DNA of 64,000 nt, from assembly GCF_022606295.1 (NCBI RefSeq), contig NZ_JAHHZS010000002.1:62001-126000 (forward strand), written 5' to 3'. This document shows positions 1 to 7,767 of the stretch, in pieces. Origin of the DNA: Arthrobacter bambusae (lineage in GTDB: Bacteria > Actinomycetota > Actinomycetes > Actinomycetales > Micrococcaceae). A model generated the notes under the pieces. It was given only the letters and a program-made list of their open reading frames with translations. It had not been told where the DNA came from and ran no database searches. A program made the position numbers and the translations under genes. Every line of letters begins with the position of its first letter. Position 1 is the first letter of the stretch.

Positions 1-285
1 GAAAACGAAGGTCGGCGAAATTGTCTGCTGGCCCACCTTGCCCAGCGTGGGATTGGCGTGCTCGGTCACGGTAAACCCTTCGAAACCCAAGCCGGACTCA
101 AAGACGTGCCGGTACTTCCCGAAGTCCCCCAGGTCCCCGGATTCGGTCAAAGCCCGGAGCAGCGCCGCGATGCCCTGGTCATCCCTAAACGCCTCGGCTT
201 CGCCCGCAGCGAGCCGCGAGAAGGTCTCGGACGTAACGGGCCAATGTACGCGCAACTTACGTACTGATTTCATCTCAATGTTCAC
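1..285 (-). CDS. Unknown protein, N-terminal part, cut by window edge
   Basis: Open frame of 95 codons running off the left edge on the minus strand. The likely start is GTG at 285, with a GGAAGAGG ribosome site just upstream; an ATG lies four codons further in at 273. The visible N-terminus reads MKSVRKLRVHWPVTSETFSR and continues as a soluble mixed sequence with no signal peptide or membrane segment. I do not recognise the family. It is divergent from the methyltransferase gene at 436, so the 150 bp between them must carry both promoters. Confidence 0.55.
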   Translation of the reverse strand, partial: MNIEMKSVRKLRVHWPVTSETFSRLAAGEAEAFRDDQGIAALLRALTESGDLGDFGKYRHVFESGLGFEGFTVTEHANPTLGKVGQQTISPTFVF

Positions 286-386
286 GGGAATGCCTCTTCC
301 TTGCGGATCTCGCAGATTGCTTGACTGCCATGGTGACATAGAGTGATGATCATTACAAGCATTAGTAAATGCGTATTACGATCACA

Positions 387-407
387 CACTCTTCACAAGC
401 AAGAGTG
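387..407. promoter_or_regulatory. 7-bp inverted repeat in the divergent promoter region
   Basis: CACTCTT and AAGAGTG form a perfect 7-bp inverted repeat with a 7-nt spacer, about 30 bp before the mmuM start. It could be a regulator site or a leader hairpin. It is too small to be a SAM riboswitch, and no such riboswitch core is visible in the 150-bp gap. Confidence 0.3.
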
Positions 408-435
408 AGACCGAACTGCTTTGGAGACCTGAAAC

Positions 436-1416
436 ATGTCCGCTAGTACTACGCTGTCTCGCATGCTCGACGCCGGTTCACACCTGACGCTGGATGGTGC
501 ACTCGCCACTGAACTTGAGGCGCGCGGCTGCGATTTGCAAGACCCTCTGTGGTCGGCAAGAGTCCTTCTGGAAGAGCCGCACTTGATCAAACAGATTCAC
601 CGCGACTACTTCGACGCGGGGGCCACGATCGCCATCACTGCGAGCTATCAGGCCACGCCCCAAGGATTTGTCCAGCGGGGGATTGGTGAGGCAGAAGCCT
701 TGGGTTTGGTGGCCTTGAGCGTGCGGTTGGCCGACGAAGCGCGGCGTGAGCACCTGGACGAAAACTCGGATGCGGTTCCCCTGCTGATTGCCGGCTCCGT
801 GGGCCCTTATGGCGCCTACCTCGCCGACGGATCGGAATACCGCGGTGACTACATCCTCGGCCGGGGCGAGTTCATGGAGTTTCACAGGCCTCGGATCGCT
901 GCGCTGGTGGAGGCCGGAGCGGCCTTGCTCGCAATTGAGACGTTGCCTTCCTTCGCGGAGGCAGAGGCACTGTTGGCACTCGTGGAAGAATTCGACGTCG
1001 AGTCCTGGTTTTCGTTCACGCTCCGGGACGGGGAGCACATAAGCGACGGCACGCCACTGTCCGAGGTGGCCACGCTTTGTTCCTCGCAGCCGCGCGTAGT
1101 TGCCATCGGGGTGAATTGCGTGCCGTTGGAATTGGTCTCCCCATCACTCGAGGCCTTGAGCAAAGTCACCCCAATCCCGCTGATCGCGTATCCGAATTCG
1201 GGAGAAAGCTACGACGCAGTTACCAAGACTTGGGCGCCTGGTGCGGCTGAGAACGGCGCGGACGGCAAGCGGCATTCGAGCCTTGCGGAAAATGTCGCCG
1301 CCTGGCAAATGCTCGGTGCTCGGCTCATTGGCGGGTGCTGCAGGACGACGCCGCGCGATATTGCCGCCGTCGCCGAGCTGTCCGCGCAAAACCGGGACCG
1401 AGGAACTCTGCAGTGA
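436..1416 (+). CDS. mmuM: Homocysteine S-methyltransferase (MmuM-like)
   Basis: Probable cytosolic zinc enzyme that moves a methyl group from S-methylmethionine (or S-adenosylmethionine) to homocysteine, giving methionine. It has 326 residues, normal for MmuM/YagD proteins. The barrel shows the N-terminal DGALATELE motif, the GSVGPYGAYLADGSEY segment, and the zinc-binding cysteines in GVNC (C228) and GGCCR (C301, C302). The start is ATG 436 with a GGAG site about 9 nt upstream. It is a single-gene unit convergent with the GntR gene and divergent from the unknown gene at the window edge. No S-methylmethionine permease lies next to it on the right. Confidence 0.9.
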   Translation: MSASTTLSRMLDAGSHLTLDGALATELEARGCDLQDPLWSARVLLEEPHLIKQIHRDYFDAGATIAITASYQATPQGFVQRGIGEAEALGLVALSVRLADEARREHLDENSDAVPLLIAGSVGPYGAYLADGSEYRGDYILGRGEFMEFHRPRIAALVEAGAALLAIETLPSFAEAEALLALVEEFDVESWFSFTLRDGEHISDGTPLSEVATLCSSQPRVVAIGVNCVPLELVSPSLEALSKVTPIPLIAYPNSGESYDAVTKTWAPGAAENGADGKRHSSLAENVAAWQMLGARLIGGCCRTTPRDIAAVAELSAQNRDRGTLQ

Positions 1417-1417
1417 T

Positions 1418-1486
1418 GCCCGCTCGCAGTTTTCGCGTATATGTGAGCGGGCGTTCGGGAGATGGCCCGTATATGTGAGCGGGCGT
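1418..1486. repeat. Intergenic hairpin plus two copies of a 32-bp-period repeat
   Basis: Immediately after the mmuM stop, GCCCGCTC (1418-1425) pairs with GAGCGGGC (1445-1452). The 19-mer CGTATATGTGAGCGGGCGT occurs at 1436-1454 and again at 1468-1486, a period of 32 bp. Related pairs with the same 32-bp period are found at 3515-3557 and 6572-6612. The site lies between convergent genes and may act as a bidirectional terminator. The same core at three gene ends suggests a dispersed repeat family. Confidence 0.65.
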
Positions 1487-1503
1487 CTGAAGGGAGCGCC
1501 GGC

Positions 1504-2205
1504 CTAAGCCTCCAGGACGTAGGTCCTGAGGTCGTCGAGGGTCTGCTGCATGTGTGCGTTCATGGCCTCGCGGGCTCGGGGCGCGTCTCCGGCTTCGAGG
1601 GCTTTCAGGATGGCCCGGTGATGTCCGATCGCGCGCCCTTGGATATCGGGGATTTGCGCGGTCTGGGTGCGCCGGGTTTCCAGGACGCGGTGCAGGGGTT
1701 CGAAGAGTACGGCCACGAAGACGTTGCCCGAGGCGTGAAGGATAGCATCGTGGAACCCGAGATCCGCCTCGACGAAGGCGCTCAGGTCGTTGGAATCGTG
1801 GGCCTCCTGCATCGCGGACACGAGAACCTGCAGCTGCTCGATTTCTTCGGGGGAGACCCGTGACGCTGCGAGTTCGCAGGCGCCGGTCTCAAGCATGCGG
1901 CGCAGCTCGATCAGCTGGACGGCCGCTGCGGCGTCGTTCTTTCCTTCCGAAGCCGCACGCAGCACGGCTTCAAGGGACGCCCAGCGGTTGAGCGGGTTGA
2001 CGAACGTTCCCCGGCCGCGCTCCACGCTCAGGATTCGCTGGGCCTCGAGGGTCTTCATGGCCTCGCGGACGGTCATCCGGCTGACTTCGTGCTTGGCGCT
2101 CAGCTCGAGTTCGCCGGGAACCACCGTGCCCGGCGGAAATTCGCCCGCGACGATGCGGTCCAGCAGCTCGTCGGCGACGATGCCGACCAGCGACTTGCGT
2201 GCCAT
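1504..2205 (-). CDS. GntR/FadR-family transcriptional regulator
   Basis: Repressor-type protein of 233 residues. The winged helix is at about residues 5-70 (SRMTVREAMKTLEAQRILSV; the wing ends GRGTFV). An all-helical FCD ligand domain follows at about 95-220, with the usual metal-site pattern of Asp/His residues (DLGFHDAI, GHHRAIL). FadR-subfamily members sense small carboxylates such as sugar acids. It lies 28 bp after the hydrolase gene on the same strand. A perfect palindrome just before its start suggests autoregulation. The effector is not predictable from the sequence. Confidence 0.88.
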   Translation of the reverse strand: MARKSLVGIVADELLDRIVAGEFPPGTVVPGELELSAKHEVSRMTVREAMKTLEAQRILSVERGRGTFVNPLNRWASLEAVLRAASEGKNDAAAAVQLIELRRMLETGACELAASRVSPEEIEQLQVLVSAMQEAHDSNDLSAFVEADLGFHDAILHASGNVFVAVLFEPLHRVLETRRTQTAQIPDIQGRAIGHHRAILKALEAGDAPRAREAMNAHMQQTLDDLRTYVLEA

Positions 2206-2220
2206 GGTGCTCCGTTCTTA

Positions 2221-2233
2221 GATGTCCGACATC
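2221..2233. promoter_or_regulatory. Probable GntR operator
   Basis: GATGTC-C-GACATC is a 6+1+6 perfect palindrome lying 15 bp before the gntR start codon and abutting the stop codon of the upstream hydrolase. Its size and symmetry fit a FadR-type operator, so autoregulation is inferred. Confidence 0.5.
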
Positions 2234-3052
2234 TTACGCTGGCGGTTGCCGGCTTTCGTTCCAAAACGCGCGGAGCGCCAGGGCGCAAGCGCGCGGTTGC
2301 TCCCAATGCACGCTATGTCCGGCCTCGGGGATTGCCACGAGCCTCCGTAGCGGACTGGCCGCCACGAAAGCTTCCGCTTGGTCCAGCGAACGCAAGCGGT
2401 CCCCGACGCCGGCAATCACCAGCGTCGGCGCAGTCACCTTTGCGGGGACATCTGCGGCCACGCCGGCCATCGCCGCTAGGCCGCTCGGGCCAAGGACTTC
2501 GAAAGGCAGTTCAAATCCTTGACTCAGCAAGCGATGCTCCTCCGGGGGCAACGCGCCAAACCAGGCCTTCATGCACTTGATGCGCGTCGCGTCGTCGATG
2601 AAACCTTGCCGTAGCTGGGATTCGAGCATCGATTTGAAGCCTTCGTTCGGCGGGGCCGGAACCATGCCGATCAAGGCCACGCTGGCCACAAGCCCCGGGT
2701 GCCGCGCGGCCAGTGTCAGCGCCACGCTTCCGCCCATTGAGTGGCCAACAATGTGGACCGGCGATGAGTTCCGGGCGGCAACTGCAGCCACGGCATCGGC
2801 TGCCGATTCCAAGGTCCACTTGAACCCCTGAGGCAATACATCCCCGCAGTGATACCCGGGCAAATCGACGGTCCATACGGTCCGCCCGGCGTCGAGCAAT
2901 TCGGTGGCGAGTGGCTCCCAATAGGCGGATGTCGAGGCCCAACCGTGCAGCAAGAGAATGGGAGGCTCGGGCCGAAAATCCATGCTGGCGACGGCCGCTG
3001 GAAGGCGCATGTCCACATTTAATGCCGCGACGGCGGGAGGCTCTTGAAGCAT
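2234..3052 (-). CDS. Alpha/beta-hydrolase
   Basis: Cytosolic serine hydrolase of 272 residues with the standard fold. It shows the oxyanion segment LLLHGWAS near residue 35, the nucleophile elbow GHSMGGS near 105, a late-strand acid region (VIAGVGDRLRS) and the catalytic His in EAGHSVHWEQP near 250. These features match the esterase/BioH-like group, but the substrate is unknown. The start at 3052 has no strong ribosome site; in-frame ATGs at 3010 or 2983 would remove a poorly conserved N-terminus. It shares a strand with gntR, which may regulate it or simply follow it. Confidence 0.82.
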   Translation of the reverse strand: MLQEPPAVAALNVDMRLPAAVASMDFRPEPPILLLHGWASTSAYWEPLATELLDAGRTVWTVDLPGYHCGDVLPQGFKWTLESAADAVAAVAARNSSPVHIVGHSMGGSVALTLAARHPGLVASVALIGMVPAPPNEGFKSMLESQLRQGFIDDATRIKCMKAWFGALPPEEHRLLSQGFELPFEVLGPSGLAAMAGVAADVPAKVTAPTLVIAGVGDRLRSLDQAEAFVAASPLRRLVAIPEAGHSVHWEQPRACALALRAFWNESRQPPA

Positions 3053-3114
3053 GCGCCAAGCATAGTGAGGCCCGCTGGCAGCTCGAAGCGATGCAGGGAG
3101 GCTACGATCAGCAC

Positions 3115-3507
3115 ATGATCGTGGCCTCCCTGATTTTCGCCCTCATTGCCGGCTTGTTGCACGTCTACATCTTCAGCATGGAGTCCATCACGTGGACCCG
3201 TCCGGCCACGTGGAAGCGCTTCAGCGTCGCTTCCCAGTCGGACGCCGAAACCACCAAGCCCCTCGCGTACAACCAGGGTTTCTACAACCTCTTCCTTGCC
3301 GTCGGGGCGCTCGCCGGGATCGTCTTTGTGGCACTAGGTCATCCGCAAGTGGGCTGGACCCTCGTCTTCTCGTCATGCGGCTCCATGCTGCTGGCGGCAA
3401 CCGTGCTTGCCTTGAGCGGCAAAAAGTATCTCCGCCCCGCGGTTCTTCAGGGCACGACGCCGCTACTCGCCGTCGTGCTCGGCATCCTGGCCGTGGCGCT
3501 CGGCTGA
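3115..3507 (+). CDS. DUF1304-family four-helix membrane protein
   Basis: Small integral membrane protein of 130 residues with four hydrophobic segments. It begins MIVASLIFALIAGLLHVYIF and carries the family's ESITW and NQGFYNLFLA motifs, which match DUF1304. The function of that family is unknown. I chose ATG 3115 because the family starts at this methionine and a GGGAGG lies 13 nt upstream. Longer in-frame starts extend back across the divergent hydrolase promoter and look spurious. It is a single gene, convergent with the decarboxylase. Confidence 0.82.
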   Translation: MIVASLIFALIAGLLHVYIFSMESITWTRPATWKRFSVASQSDAETTKPLAYNQGFYNLFLAVGALAGIVFVALGHPQVGWTLVFSSCGSMLLAATVLALSGKKYLRPAVLQGTTPLLAVVLGILAVALG

Positions 3508-3514
3508 ACCCGGA

Positions 3515-3557
3515 CGCTCGCTCACGTATGCGCCTTCCAATCCCGTCGCTCGCTCAC
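3515..3557. repeat. Second pair of the 32-bp-period intergenic repeat
   Basis: CGCTCGCTCAC occurs at 3515-3525 and 3547-3557, exactly 32 bp apart, each followed by CTTATGC or GTATGC. This is the reverse-complement orientation of the cores at 1436/1468 and 6572/6604. The pair fills the gap between the convergent DUF1304 and decarboxylase genes. Confidence 0.6.
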
Positions 3558-6449
3558 TTATGCAGGCTTTTGGCGTGACGCTAGCTCACCCGTCAACACC
3601 CTGAAGCCAAGTTCCGGATTGAATCCATGGATCTCCCGGGTGTCCAACGCCGACATGAAGGCCAGGATCTCCTCCGTGATCACCTGCCCGGGAACCAAGA
3701 CAGGGAAGCCCGGCGGGTAGGGAGTGACGAAGGACGCTGAGACCATTTCCTCTCCCGCGGCGACCCTCCGCGCAAGTTCGGCCGCGCTGAAGTATTCGCA
3801 GGATCCGGCCTTGTAGCTCTCGAAGTAGGCCGCACGCATGTTGCCGTCCGGCGTCTGCGCATCTACCCGGAACCGTTCCGCGAAGCGGCTGAAGTCCGGC
3901 AAGGGCGGCGGCGTGCTGGTCAGAGCCGCGACGCGCGCACGGCGGGCCCGCTGCCCCAAGCCGCTCAGGCCGGATTGCTCGTCTTCGAAGGTTTCGGCCA
4001 GCTTGACCAGGACCTCGACGAGGTAAGCAACGGCACTCCGCGAGGTGCCGATGTTGGTCATGAAAAGCACGCTGTTCCTTGAGGTTTTGTTGACCTGGAT
4101 CCCATATTTGTCCATCAGGTAGTCATGCTTGAAAGTATCGCCGTCCACGCCGGTGAGGCCGATGTGCAGGGTCAAACGGCTCGGATCAACAACGAATTCG
4201 TCGCGATCCCAAGCTTCGGACATGGCCGCCAGCCCGTCGCGGAGCGGCATTTGCCGGTTGGTTTCGCGGTACTGCGCCGGTATGAGGTCCTTGGTGCCGA
4301 GGACGCGGAAGTGCTTCTTCAGCAAGGGATGCCTCGCCACGGCCTGGGCGATGCTAACGGCGAGATCCGCCTGCCGCTGCACGAGCTCGTAGCCTTCGAA
4401 CTCGACCTGCCTCCGTCCCATGTCCAAGGAAGCCAGGATCTGGTAGTTGGGCGAAGTGGAGGTGTGCGTCATGTACGCCTCCCGGAAGCTCTCCTCGTTC
4501 AACTGGCCGAAGTCCTGGTCATGGATGTGGATCATGGATCCCTGCCGGAGCGAGGTCAGGGTCTTGTGGGTGGACTGCGTTGAGTAGACCCTCACACGGG
4601 CCCTTGCCGGATCGGCCAGCAGCCTCGTCTCCAGGAGCAGCTCATCGTTGACGGGCCCGACGCCGGAACGCGGCCCGCCGTCGTCGGGCTCGCCGCCGCC
4701 GTCGTAACCGGAGTTGGCCGCCCCGCCCGCCGCCGCAAGCGCGCGCAACTGCTCGGCGCGGCGCCGGGCGTAGGCCGGATCCGCGAACTTTGCCTCGAGC
4801 GCCCGGGCCGAAGCCATGGCCGTACGGCGGCGGTAGATGTGGTGGAAGCCCGCGAACGCGAACCAGGCCTCGTCCCACAGGAACACCAGGTCCGGCTTGA
4901 TGGCGAGGCACTCTTCCATCACCCGTTCGACGTCGTACACAATGCCGTCGAACGTGCAGTTGGTGAGGGCAATCATCTTGACCTCGTGGAGCCGCCCTGC
5001 CCGGCGGTAATCCAGGAGCATCCGCTTGATGCTTTCCAAGGGAACCGCGCCATAGAAGGAGAAATCATTCAAGGGGTAGGCGTCCAAATAGGAGACCCTG
5101 GCGCCGGCCAGCATGAGGGCGTAGTGGTGCGATTTGTGGCAGTTCCGGTCCACCAGCACAACATCGCCGGGTGCCAGGATCGATTGGTGCACGATCTTGT
5201 TGGCAGTGGATGTTCCGTTGGTGACAAAGAGCGACTTCTGGGCACCGAATGCCCGGGCCGCCAGCTTCTGGGCCTGCTTGAGGGAACCATGCGGATCCAA
5301 CAACGAATCGAGCCCGCCGGACGTGGTCGAGGTTTCGGCGAGAAGCAGGTTCAGGCCATAGAACTCGCCAAGATCGTTGATCCACTTGGAATGGATGACC
5401 GATCCGCCCCTGGACACCGGCAGGGCATGGAAAACGCCCGCGGGTTTACGGCTGTACTGCTGGACCGCGTGGAAGAACGGCGCCTCATATCGCTCAGCGA
5501 TGCCGGCGAGCAAGGACAAGTGGAGCTCCAGCCCATCCTGGCGGCGGAAGATCCGACGGAATTGGCGGGTCAAGGAACCGGCGAGTTCTTCGATTCCGAC
5601 TCCCGCCACGAGGTAGAGATCAAGTTCGGGGCGGAGTTGGCCCAACTTGTCCGCCAAGCTCAAGATGCGGTCCAAGGGACGCTGGGGGAGCGACTTCCCC
5701 ATGAGCCGGTCCAGGAAGCTGCGCACGTCCCGGCTGAAGCGCTGCCTGCTGTTGGGGACGAATCCCGGACGCAGCACGCACGCCTGGATGTCGGGGTTGA
5801 GCAGGATAGCCACGATGGCGTCCTCGAAGCTCGGCACGAACGCGAGCTCGTAATTGAAGGCGTCTGCGGGGCGGCGCTGGCTATGCAGTTCCGTTTGAAG
5901 GGCTTCACGATCGGCGTTTGAGACGTCGTCGATTACGAGGACCTCGAACCGCTTGCGCGATTCGGAGGGTTCTTCCACCCGTTCCGTTTCGCGTTCGGGG
6001 TCCTGTGCGGGTTCCTGGGCGTGGTGGTTGTGGCCGGCGACGCGTCGCGCGACCGGTTCGATGAGGTTCAGCGCCTCGAGGTATTCTCCAGCCTCCAGGA
6101 TTCGCCGCAATTCCATGACATATTGCTGCCCCGGAGATGCCCAATACATTTCGAGGGACTCAAGCAGCGGCAACAACCTTCGGACGTCCCGCGGCAGTTC
6201 GCGCGTCCGGCCGGCGCCCCCGGAACGCGACGTGGCGGCGGCCAGCTGTTTGACGGCATACCCAAGGAATTCCCAGGCGTCGGCACGCACCCGCCACGCG
6301 CTGCTGGGCACTTCGCCGCCGGACCCTGAATCGTCGTCGGCGTTTGGCCTTGCCGCCAAGGCGATGCCAAGCGAGGCGCCGCCGGGGAGTGCGGCTGGAG
6401 CGGGCGGAATTGGGGCTGACTGCACTGTCGCGAAATCGGCGCGTGCCAC
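3558..6449 (-). CDS. Orn/Lys/Arg-type PLP decarboxylase, long form
   Basis: Fold-type I PLP enzyme related to ornithine/lysine/arginine decarboxylases, of about 963 residues. An N-terminal helical and receiver-like region spans about 1-370. The PLP core begins at LLAETSTTSGGLDSL and has the cofactor Asp in LVFLWDEAWFAF. The Schiff-base lysine is in STHKTLTSLRQGSMIH, and the C-terminal domain has YPPGFPVLVPGQ. The best start is GTG 6449, preceded by AAAGGAG at good spacing; an ATG at 6479 has no such site. Substrate choice among basic amino acids cannot be read here. It is transcribed alone, and the lrp-type gene upstream is separated by a repeat-bearing gap. Confidence 0.85.
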   Translation of the reverse strand: MARADFATVQSAPIPPAPAALPGGASLGIALAARPNADDDSGSGGEVPSSAWRVRADAWEFLGYAVKQLAAATSRSGGAGRTRELPRDVRRLLPLLESLEMYWASPGQQYVMELRRILEAGEYLEALNLIEPVARRVAGHNHHAQEPAQDPERETERVEEPSESRKRFEVLVIDDVSNADREALQTELHSQRRPADAFNYELAFVPSFEDAIVAILLNPDIQACVLRPGFVPNSRQRFSRDVRSFLDRLMGKSLPQRPLDRILSLADKLGQLRPELDLYLVAGVGIEELAGSLTRQFRRIFRRQDGLELHLSLLAGIAERYEAPFFHAVQQYSRKPAGVFHALPVSRGGSVIHSKWINDLGEFYGLNLLLAETSTTSGGLDSLLDPHGSLKQAQKLAARAFGAQKSLFVTNGTSTANKIVHQSILAPGDVVLVDRNCHKSHHYALMLAGARVSYLDAYPLNDFSFYGAVPLESIKRMLLDYRRAGRLHEVKMIALTNCTFDGIVYDVERVMEECLAIKPDLVFLWDEAWFAFAGFHHIYRRRTAMASARALEAKFADPAYARRRAEQLRALAAAGGAANSGYDGGGEPDDGGPRSGVGPVNDELLLETRLLADPARARVRVYSTQSTHKTLTSLRQGSMIHIHDQDFGQLNEESFREAYMTHTSTSPNYQILASLDMGRRQVEFEGYELVQRQADLAVSIAQAVARHPLLKKHFRVLGTKDLIPAQYRETNRQMPLRDGLAAMSEAWDRDEFVVDPSRLTLHIGLTGVDGDTFKHDYLMDKYGIQVNKTSRNSVLFMTNIGTSRSAVAYLVEVLVKLAETFEDEQSGLSGLGQRARRARVAALTSTPPPLPDFSRFAERFRVDAQTPDGNMRAAYFESYKAGSCEYFSAAELARRVAAGEEMVSASFVTPYPPGFPVLVPGQVITEEILAFMSALDTREIHGFNPELGFRVLTGELASRQKPA

Positions 6450-6571
6450 GATGACTCCTTTGTCATGGATTGATAGCACTCTCTACTAAACGCCGCGAGC
6501 CGTCCCGGCGCACGGCAATTGTCCGGGTTGCCGTCTGGGTGTCCAGATGGGAGCGGCACTTCCCCTCACTG

Positions 6572-6620
6572 GTGAGCGAGGGTTTGGGAAATGCCCGCTA
6601 TACGTGAGCGAGGGTTTGGG
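6572..6620. repeat. Third pair of the 32-bp-period intergenic repeat
   Basis: GTGAGCGAGGGTTTGGGAA begins at 6572 and again at 6604, a period of 32 bp, with CCCGC in the spacer. It lies in the 185-bp gap between the lrp-type gene and the decarboxylase, which are on the same strand. The core GTGAGCG(A/G)G is shared with the pairs at 1436 and 3515. Confidence 0.65.
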
Positions 6621-6634
6621 AACGGGGCCGGCAG

Positions 6635-7636
6635 CTATCCTTCACGCCACAGCGGCAACGGGACCACACTGCGGCTGCGTCCGGACTCGTCCAACACGTG
6701 CCCGAGGCGTTTGTAGTTGCGGACAACGGCTTGCCGGGAGATCACGGCGCTTCCCGGCGCGCGCTCCGCCAGTTCGCGCTCGTGTCCCTGGACCTCCAGA
6801 TAGTCGCGGACCCACAGTGTCACGAGCAGATTCTGGGCGCCCAGAACCTGGGCGCTGAGCCTGCAATTCGGCAGGGCCGCGAAATAGCGCCCGACGGCGT
6901 CAACACGGTGGGCGGGCACGTTCAGGATCAGACTGACTTCTCTTAATCCTTGTTGTGCGGAAACGGACGTATCGCACCTCAGCGTCATGTAGCCGGACGC
7001 GAGAAACCGCTCCACCCGCCGTCGTGCCGTCTGGGGCGAGACGCCGCAGGCTGCCCCCAGTTCCGCCCAACTGGCGCGTCCGTCCTTAGCCAGTTCCGCC
7101 AGGAGGGACGCGTCGAGCCGATCGGGCGCGTAGGCGGCCGGCGCGGGCAGGGGTTCTGCAGACATGAGCCGTGCCCGCACAGGTTCGAGGGTGCCGCTGC
7201 GCCAATCGGAAGCCTGCCGGTACAGCTTGGTGACGAAAACGACCTCCCGGTGCGTCACTCCGGGGAGGCCCGCGAAGGAGCCGGTCACGATATCCATGAG
7301 CTCTTCGTGGCTTGAGGCGAAGCAGTCGATGAAGAGGTCGTGCGAGCCGGACACCAGCGACACGGTGCCGAATGCCGGCTCCCCGCACAGTCGCTGGACG
7401 AGGGCTTCGTTCTCGCTCGGCAGCGAAGAAAGACTGATGAACGCCGACCAGCCCGCACTCAGATAGCGCGGACCCGGGGCCGGGGTGATCCACGCCAGTC
7501 CCTGCTCAGCAAGGGCGTTCCAGCGGCGCGCGACGGTAGGCCCGGACAACCCCAGGACGTCCCCGATACGGCTCCAGTCCGCGCGGGGATTGATCTGCAG
7601 GGCATTCACGATTTCAAGATCGGTTTCAGAGATCAT
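6635..7636 (-). CDS. Lrp/AsnC regulator with two fused modules
   Basis: Transcription factor of 333 residues containing two complete AsnC-like units. HTH 1 is near residues 1-55 (SRIGDVLGLSGPTVARRWNA), followed by ligand domain 1. HTH 2 is at about 170-215 (WAELGAACGVSPQTARRRVE), followed by ligand domain 2. Ordinary Lrp proteins are about 150 residues, so this is a tandem duplication, an arrangement known in actinobacteria. ATG 7636 is chosen because GAAGGA lies 7 nt before it. It is divergent from the MFS/M20 pair, with a 131-bp intergenic region, and so is its likely regulator. Confidence 0.85.
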   Translation of the reverse strand: MISETDLEIVNALQINPRADWSRIGDVLGLSGPTVARRWNALAEQGLAWITPAPGPRYLSAGWSAFISLSSLPSENEALVQRLCGEPAFGTVSLVSGSHDLFIDCFASSHEELMDIVTGSFAGLPGVTHREVVFVTKLYRQASDWRSGTLEPVRARLMSAEPLPAPAAYAPDRLDASLLAELAKDGRASWAELGAACGVSPQTARRRVERFLASGYMTLRCDTSVSAQQGLREVSLILNVPAHRVDAVGRYFAALPNCRLSAQVLGAQNLLVTLWVRDYLEVQGHERELAERAPGSAVISRQAVVRNYKRLGHVLDESGRSRSVVPLPLWREG

Positions 7637-7767
7637 GGCTGATTCCTTCAAAATTCACGATTCTCAGACGATTTCAAACAAATTCCTAGCCAGTGTAGAC
7701 GGCAGACCTAACGTTGTGACTCGCATCACCCACTCGCATCCAAAGCCCCCACCACTCAAGGAAGCAC

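Noticed and set aside
286..435. SAM or B12 riboswitch upstream of mmuM
   Set aside because: Methionine genes often carry one, but only a 7-bp hairpin is present and no multi-helix core fits in 150 bp.
4839..5921. 360-codon plus-strand frame opposite the decarboxylase
   Set aside because: Shadow frame; the minus strand has the PLP-lysine motif and continuous homology.
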